DNA of 6,943 nt, from NCBI GenBank assembly GCA_018903055.1, contig JAHIPW010000184.1, positions 1 to 6,943 of the forward strand. The letters run 5' to 3'. Under the pieces are notes generated by a model that did not search any database, had not been told where the DNA came from, and saw nothing but the letters and a program-made list of their open reading frames with translations. Source of the DNA: DRGV01 sp018903055 [NCBI: bacterium] (GTDB lineage: Bacteria > UBP18 > UBA7526). Each line of letters begins with the position of its first letter. Within the stretch, counting starts at the first letter, position 1. The position numbers and the translations under genes are program-made. Shown here one piece after another: positions 4,048 through 6,943 of the stretch.

Positions 4048-5751
4048 TTGGTAGAAGCAAGGCAGAGAACCCTGGAAAGAATATTAACCTCAAGCGGGCT
4101 CCTTACTCGGGAACAGTTGAATACTGCCTTAGAAGAGCAGCGCAAGGAGAAGGGGAGACTGGAGAAGGTCATCATACGCCTGAAATTGGCTACCCATGAC
4201 CAAATACTTGATCTCGTTGCTGCTCAACTGGGGATGAAAAGGATAAAATTGGAAGATTATAAGTTTAGTGAGGAAGCCCTGAAGGCCATCCCAGCAAGGA
4301 CCGCCCACCTCTATAGAATGATTCCCATAAAAAAGACCAAGAAGACTTTAACGGTAGCCATGGCTGACCCCTTTGATATCCGCTCCTTAGATGACCTCTC
4401 TCTTCTATTGGACTGTAAGGTAGAGGGGATGGTGGCCCCTGAAGACGAGGTGATGAAGGCCATTGAGAAGAACTATGGTCTGGTTGAGGAGTCTGTAGAA
4501 GAGATGGTGGCCGGTATGGATGAGGAGTTAGAGGTAATACATGAGGAAGAAGGAGCAGAAGAATTAGAAGAGATCGCAGACGAGGCTCCCATCATCAAGC
4601 TGGTCAGTCTCATTATCCTGCAGGCCCTGAAGGAGAGGGTAAGTGATATTCATTTAGAGCCTTTTGAAAAGACCTTTAAAATAAGATATCGGATAGATGG
4701 AGTATTACACGAGAAGACCCCTCCTCCAAAACGCTTCCAGGCAGCCATGCTTTCTCGACTAAAAATCATGGCCGGGATGAATATTGCAGAGAGGAGGCTT
4801 CCCCAGGATGGAAGAATCATGCTCCGGATGCTGGGGCGGGATATCGACCTGAGGGTCTCTTCCTTTCCTTCTCTCTTTGGGGAAAGCATCGTCATGAGAA
4901 TCCTGGATAAGTCCAGTGTTATGCTGGGTTTAGCGGAGGTGGGCTTCCTGTCCGACTCTGAGGAACTCTTCAATTCCCTGATCAAGAGACCCAATGGAAT
5001 CATGCTGGTCACTGGGCCCACGGGAAGTGGAAAGACTACTACTCTATATGCCGCGCTCAATAAGATCAATACCGCGGATGTTAAAATCATCACCGTTGAG
5101 GATCCGGTAGAGTATCATATCTCCGGAATAAACCAGACCCAGGTAAAGCCCAATATCGGTCTCACCTTCGCTCGCTGCCTCCGTTCCATCCTGCGTCAGG
5201 CACCGAACATCATCATGATTGGTGAGATAAGGGATGTGGAGACGGCAGAGATTGCCATAAGAGCCTCCCTAACCGGACATCTTGTCTTCTCTACTCTACA
5301 TACCAACGATGCCCCCTCTGCCGTTACCCGTCTGATGGATATGGGGGTGAAGCCCTTCCTGGTCTCCTCCAGTGTGGCCGGGGTCATGGCCCAAAGGCTG
5401 GTAAGGACCATCTGTTCCGAGTGCCGGGAGGCCTATGAGCCGAGCACCAAAGACCTACTCCTTTTAAATAAAAAGAAAGAAGACTTGAAGGACGGAAAGT
5501 TATATAGAGGGAAGGGATGTTCGGCCTGTACCCATACCGGCTACCGGAAAAGGACCGGGATATTCGAGGTCATGCCTGTTACTGACAGGATAAGGGACCT
5601 CATCCTGGAGAAAGCCCCGGCCGCAACGGTAAAGACCAGAGCTCGGGAGGAGGGGATGAGGACCATGAGGGAGGACGGCTTCCTGAAGGTGGCCCTGGGT
5701 CAGACCACTATTGATGAGGTATTGAGAGTAACCCAATCAGACATTGAGTAG
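4048..5751 (+). CDS. pilB: Type IV pilus assembly (extension) ATPase PilB / GspE family
   Basis: This 567-residue cytoplasmic hexameric motor powers pilus polymerisation at the inner-membrane platform (PilC). The N-terminal MshEN-type domain (about 1-145) holds two 24-residue motifs (8-31 and 37-60) with the usual five-residue spacer, but RLG reads TLE in the first and RLE in the second. An acidic linker (about 146-180) leads to the N2 domain (SDIHLEPF, 199-206; RLPQDGRI, 250-257). The ATPase core has Walker A GPTGSGKT (323-330), Asp box ITVEDPVEY (348-356), Walker B region IIMIGEIRD (388-396, E393) and His box GHLVFSTLHTND (410-421, H411 and H418). Zinc-binding cysteines are C456, C459, C491 and C494, as in PilB and GspE but not PilT. 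Before Walker B the sequence reads RQAPN, where RQDPD is usual. The following pilT makes PilB more likely than the type II secretion protein GspE. Confidence 0.93.
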   Translation: MVEARQRTLERILTSSGLLTREQLNTALEEQRKEKGRLEKVIIRLKLATHDQILDLVAAQLGMKRIKLEDYKFSEEALKAIPARTAHLYRMIPIKKTKKTLTVAMADPFDIRSLDDLSLLLDCKVEGMVAPEDEVMKAIEKNYGLVEESVEEMVAGMDEELEVIHEEEGAEELEEIADEAPIIKLVSLIILQALKERVSDIHLEPFEKTFKIRYRIDGVLHEKTPPPKRFQAAMLSRLKIMAGMNIAERRLPQDGRIMLRMLGRDIDLRVSSFPSLFGESIVMRILDKSSVMLGLAEVGFLSDSEELFNSLIKRPNGIMLVTGPTGSGKTTTLYAALNKINTADVKIITVEDPVEYHISGINQTQVKPNIGLTFARCLRSILRQAPNIIMIGEIRDVETAEIAIRASLTGHLVFSTLHTNDAPSAVTRLMDMGVKPFLVSSSVAGVMAQRLVRTICSECREAYEPSTKDLLLLNKKKEDLKDGKLYRGKGCSACTHTGYRKRTGIFEVMPVTDRIRDLILEKAPAATVKTRAREEGMRTMREDGFLKVALGQTTIDEVLRVTQSDIE

Positions 5752-5760
5752 AATAATATA

Positions 5761-5840
5761 TCGTTTACGGTTTACAGTGAACGGTTTACGGTAAACAGTA
5801 AACAGCGAGGCCATAGGCCGAGCGGGTAAACGGTAAACGA
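5761..5840. repeat. Heptamer array with inverted halves between pilB and pilT
   Basis: Left units contain GTTTAC (cgtttac, ggtttac, 5762-5775, and ggtttac at 5783-5789). Right units contain its reverse complement GTAAAC (ggtaaac, agtaaac, 5790-5803, and ggtaaac twice at 5825-5838). The ends 5761-5775 and 5826-5840 are inverted copies matching at 14 of 15 positions, and GTTTAC-G-GTAAAC (5784-5796) is a perfect inner palindrome. A different 21-base insert centred on GGCC-ATA-GGCC (5804-5824) interrupts the array. The word AGCGAGG in that insert recurs at 5843-5849, just before pilT. No terminator is seen, so pilB and pilT are probably cotranscribed through the repeat. Confidence 0.85.
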
Positions 5841-5855
5841 TTAGCGAGGTGAAAG

Positions 5856-6920
5856 ATGTTAGAAGCGGAGAAACTTCTTCAGATGGTGGTGGATCGCAAT
5901 GCCTCTGATCTACATATTCACGTCAACCGTCCACCGGTATTGCGTATTGATGGAAAGTTGCATCCTTTGGATATGAAGTCCTTGAAGCCAGAGGATACCC
6001 AGGCCTTTATGGAGGCCATCTCTCCCCAGAGGTATCAGGAGCAGATAAAGGAGATGGGCTCAGCCGACTTCGGCTATACCTTCAAGGATCAGGGAAGATT
6101 CCGGGTCTGTATTTATAGGCAGATGGGGGCGGTGGCCATATCTATGAGACTCATCCCCACCAAACTTCTTACTTTAGAGGAGCTCGGCCTTCCCGCTTCT
6201 GTTAAGGACCTCTTGCATCGCCCGCGGGGGCTCGTCCTGGTTACCGGGCCCACAGGAAGTGGAAAGACGACTACCTTAGCCACCATGATCGATATCATAA
6301 ATTCTGAGCAGGACTGCCACATCATCACCGTCGAAGATCCTATAGAATACTACCATTCCCATAAGATGAGCATCGTCACCCAGAGGGAGGTGGGCATCGA
6401 TACCCCCTCCTTTGCCGAGGCCTTGGTGCGTGGTCTTCGTCAGGACCCGGATGTCATATTGGTGGGTGAGATGAGGGACTTGGCGACCATCGAAGCGGCC
6501 ATTACGGCGGCAGAGACCGGGCACTTAGTCTTCGCCACATTGCATACCAATGATGCCGCCCAGACGGTGGATCGGGCCATAGATGTCTTTCCTCCCCACC
6601 AGCAACAGCAGATCAGGATGATGCTCTCCGTCTCTCTGGCGGCGGTCTTCTGTCAAAAACTCTTACCCAAAGCAAGTGGCAAGGGAAGGGTGGCGGCCTT
6701 CGAGATCATGATGGTCACTCCGGCCATCGCCAATATGATCCGGGAGATGAAGACCCATAGGCTCCTATCCGCCATCCAGACCGGGACCAAGTATGGGATG
6801 AAGACCATGGACCAGTCCCTCTTTGAGCTCTATCAGAGGGGTCTAATAACCTATCAGGAAGCGATAATTAAATGCCACGATAGGGAAGAGATGCAGAAGC
6901 TCATTCAGGAAAAGAGATAA
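5856..6920 (+). CDS. pilT: Type IV pilus retraction (twitching motility) ATPase PilT
   Basis: This 354-residue protein is full length for PilT, the hexameric cytoplasmic ATPase that depolymerises pili, drives twitching and can support DNA uptake. The N-terminal domain starts MLEAEKLLQMVVDRNASDLHIH (1-22, with the SDLH signature). The core has Walker A GPTGSGKT (131-138), Asp box ITVEDPIEY (157-165), Walker B region DVILVGEMRD (199-208, E205) preceded by RQDP, and His box GHLVFATLHTND (222-233, H223 and H230). The C-terminal AIRNLIRE motif reads AIANMIRE (290-297) and is followed by KTHRLLSAIQTG (299-310) and the conserved MKTMDQSL (315-322). There are no MshEN domain and no zinc cysteines, which separates it from PilB. 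ATG 5856 follows GAGGTGA (5846-5852). The gene lies 104 bases after pilB, and its stop overlaps the next start. Confidence 0.95.
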   Translation: MLEAEKLLQMVVDRNASDLHIHVNRPPVLRIDGKLHPLDMKSLKPEDTQAFMEAISPQRYQEQIKEMGSADFGYTFKDQGRFRVCIYRQMGAVAISMRLIPTKLLTLEELGLPASVKDLLHRPRGLVLVTGPTGSGKTTTLATMIDIINSEQDCHIITVEDPIEYYHSHKMSIVTQREVGIDTPSFAEALVRGLRQDPDVILVGEMRDLATIEAAITAAETGHLVFATLHTNDAAQTVDRAIDVFPPHQQQQIRMMLSVSLAAVFCQKLLPKASGKGRVAAFEIMMVTPAIANMIREMKTHRLLSAIQTGTKYGMKTMDQSLFELYQRGLITYQEAIIKCHDREEMQKLIQEKR

Positions 6921-6943
6921 TGGTAGAAAAGAGACTCAGAAAA
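6920..6943 (+). CDS. Start of a further operon gene, cut by the window edge
   Basis: ATG 6920-6922 overlaps the pilT stop as TAATG and opens MVEKRLRK up to the window end. AGGAA (6907-6911) lies eight bases upstream as a ribosome binding site inside the pilT coding end. The overlap suggests translational coupling. Eight residues are too few to name it. In many genomes pilC follows pilB and pilT, but this basic start is not diagnostic of PilC and could equally open another MshEN-type protein. Confidence 0.5.

Noticed and set aside
3806-4093. Minus-strand open frame encoding a repetitive Q-A-x-x-K-P peptide
   Set aside because: It is an open frame through the heptamer array. Its repetitive peptide comes from the DNA repeat, it runs antisense into the pilB start, and it has no family resemblance.
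4650-5093. Long minus-strand open frame opposite pilB
   Set aside because: It is a shadow of the strongly conserved pilB coding frame, and similar shadows lie opposite pilT. There is no independent support for it.

Overview
This window is a gene-sparse, plus-strand-only stretch of a bacterial chromosome, most likely from an uncultured lineage. Six complete genes and two edge fragments are separated by gaps of about 100 to 400 bases, and each gap is largely filled with degenerate short-period repeats. Arginine is mostly AGG/AGA, and two genes appear to start at TTG. From memory, this style of gap filling resembles draft genomes of candidate phyla such as Omnitrophica or Aerophobetes. That placement is a weak guess; the sequence carries no taxonomic marker gene.

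Layout: (1) the last 19 codons of an unidentified protein (3-62); (2) a repeat gap; (3) a sugar-phosphate isomerase/epimerase-like TIM barrel (454-1434); (4) a gap with hairpins and heptamers; (5) a stand-alone DnaQ-like DEDDh 3'-5' exonuclease (1706-2305); (6) a fold-back repeat gap; (7) a P-loop nucleotide-kinase-like protein of unknown substrate (2500-3147); (8) a 259-base fold-back repeat; (9) a small DUF3006 protein (3424-3642); (10) a 405-base gap with a good sigma70-type promoter, an 18-unit heptamer array and two hairpins; (11) the type IV pilus assembly ATPase PilB (4048-5751); (12) a heptamer gap; (13) the retraction ATPase PilT (5856-6920); (14) the first codons of another gene that overlaps the pilT stop.

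The functional core is the pilB-pilT pair, the extension and retraction motors of a type IV pilus or DNA-uptake machine. It is probably transcribed from the promoter at 3751-3779 through a repeat-rich leader of about 260 nt. The upstream genes show no evident functional link to it, except that DUF3006 proteins are, from memory, often found near competence (ComEC-type) genes.

The most unusual aspect is the repeats. Each gap has its own word of period 7 (sometimes 8 or 10). Four gaps share a C-G/A-G-T core. Several arrays are arranged as inverted halves that can fold back. Small hairpin elements interrupt the arrays. The arrays reach into gene ends, supplying two stop codons and probably one or two ribosome binding sites. 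Also notable, PilB keeps the spacing of the tandem c-di-GMP-binding MshEN motifs but has lost the glycine of RLG in both copies.
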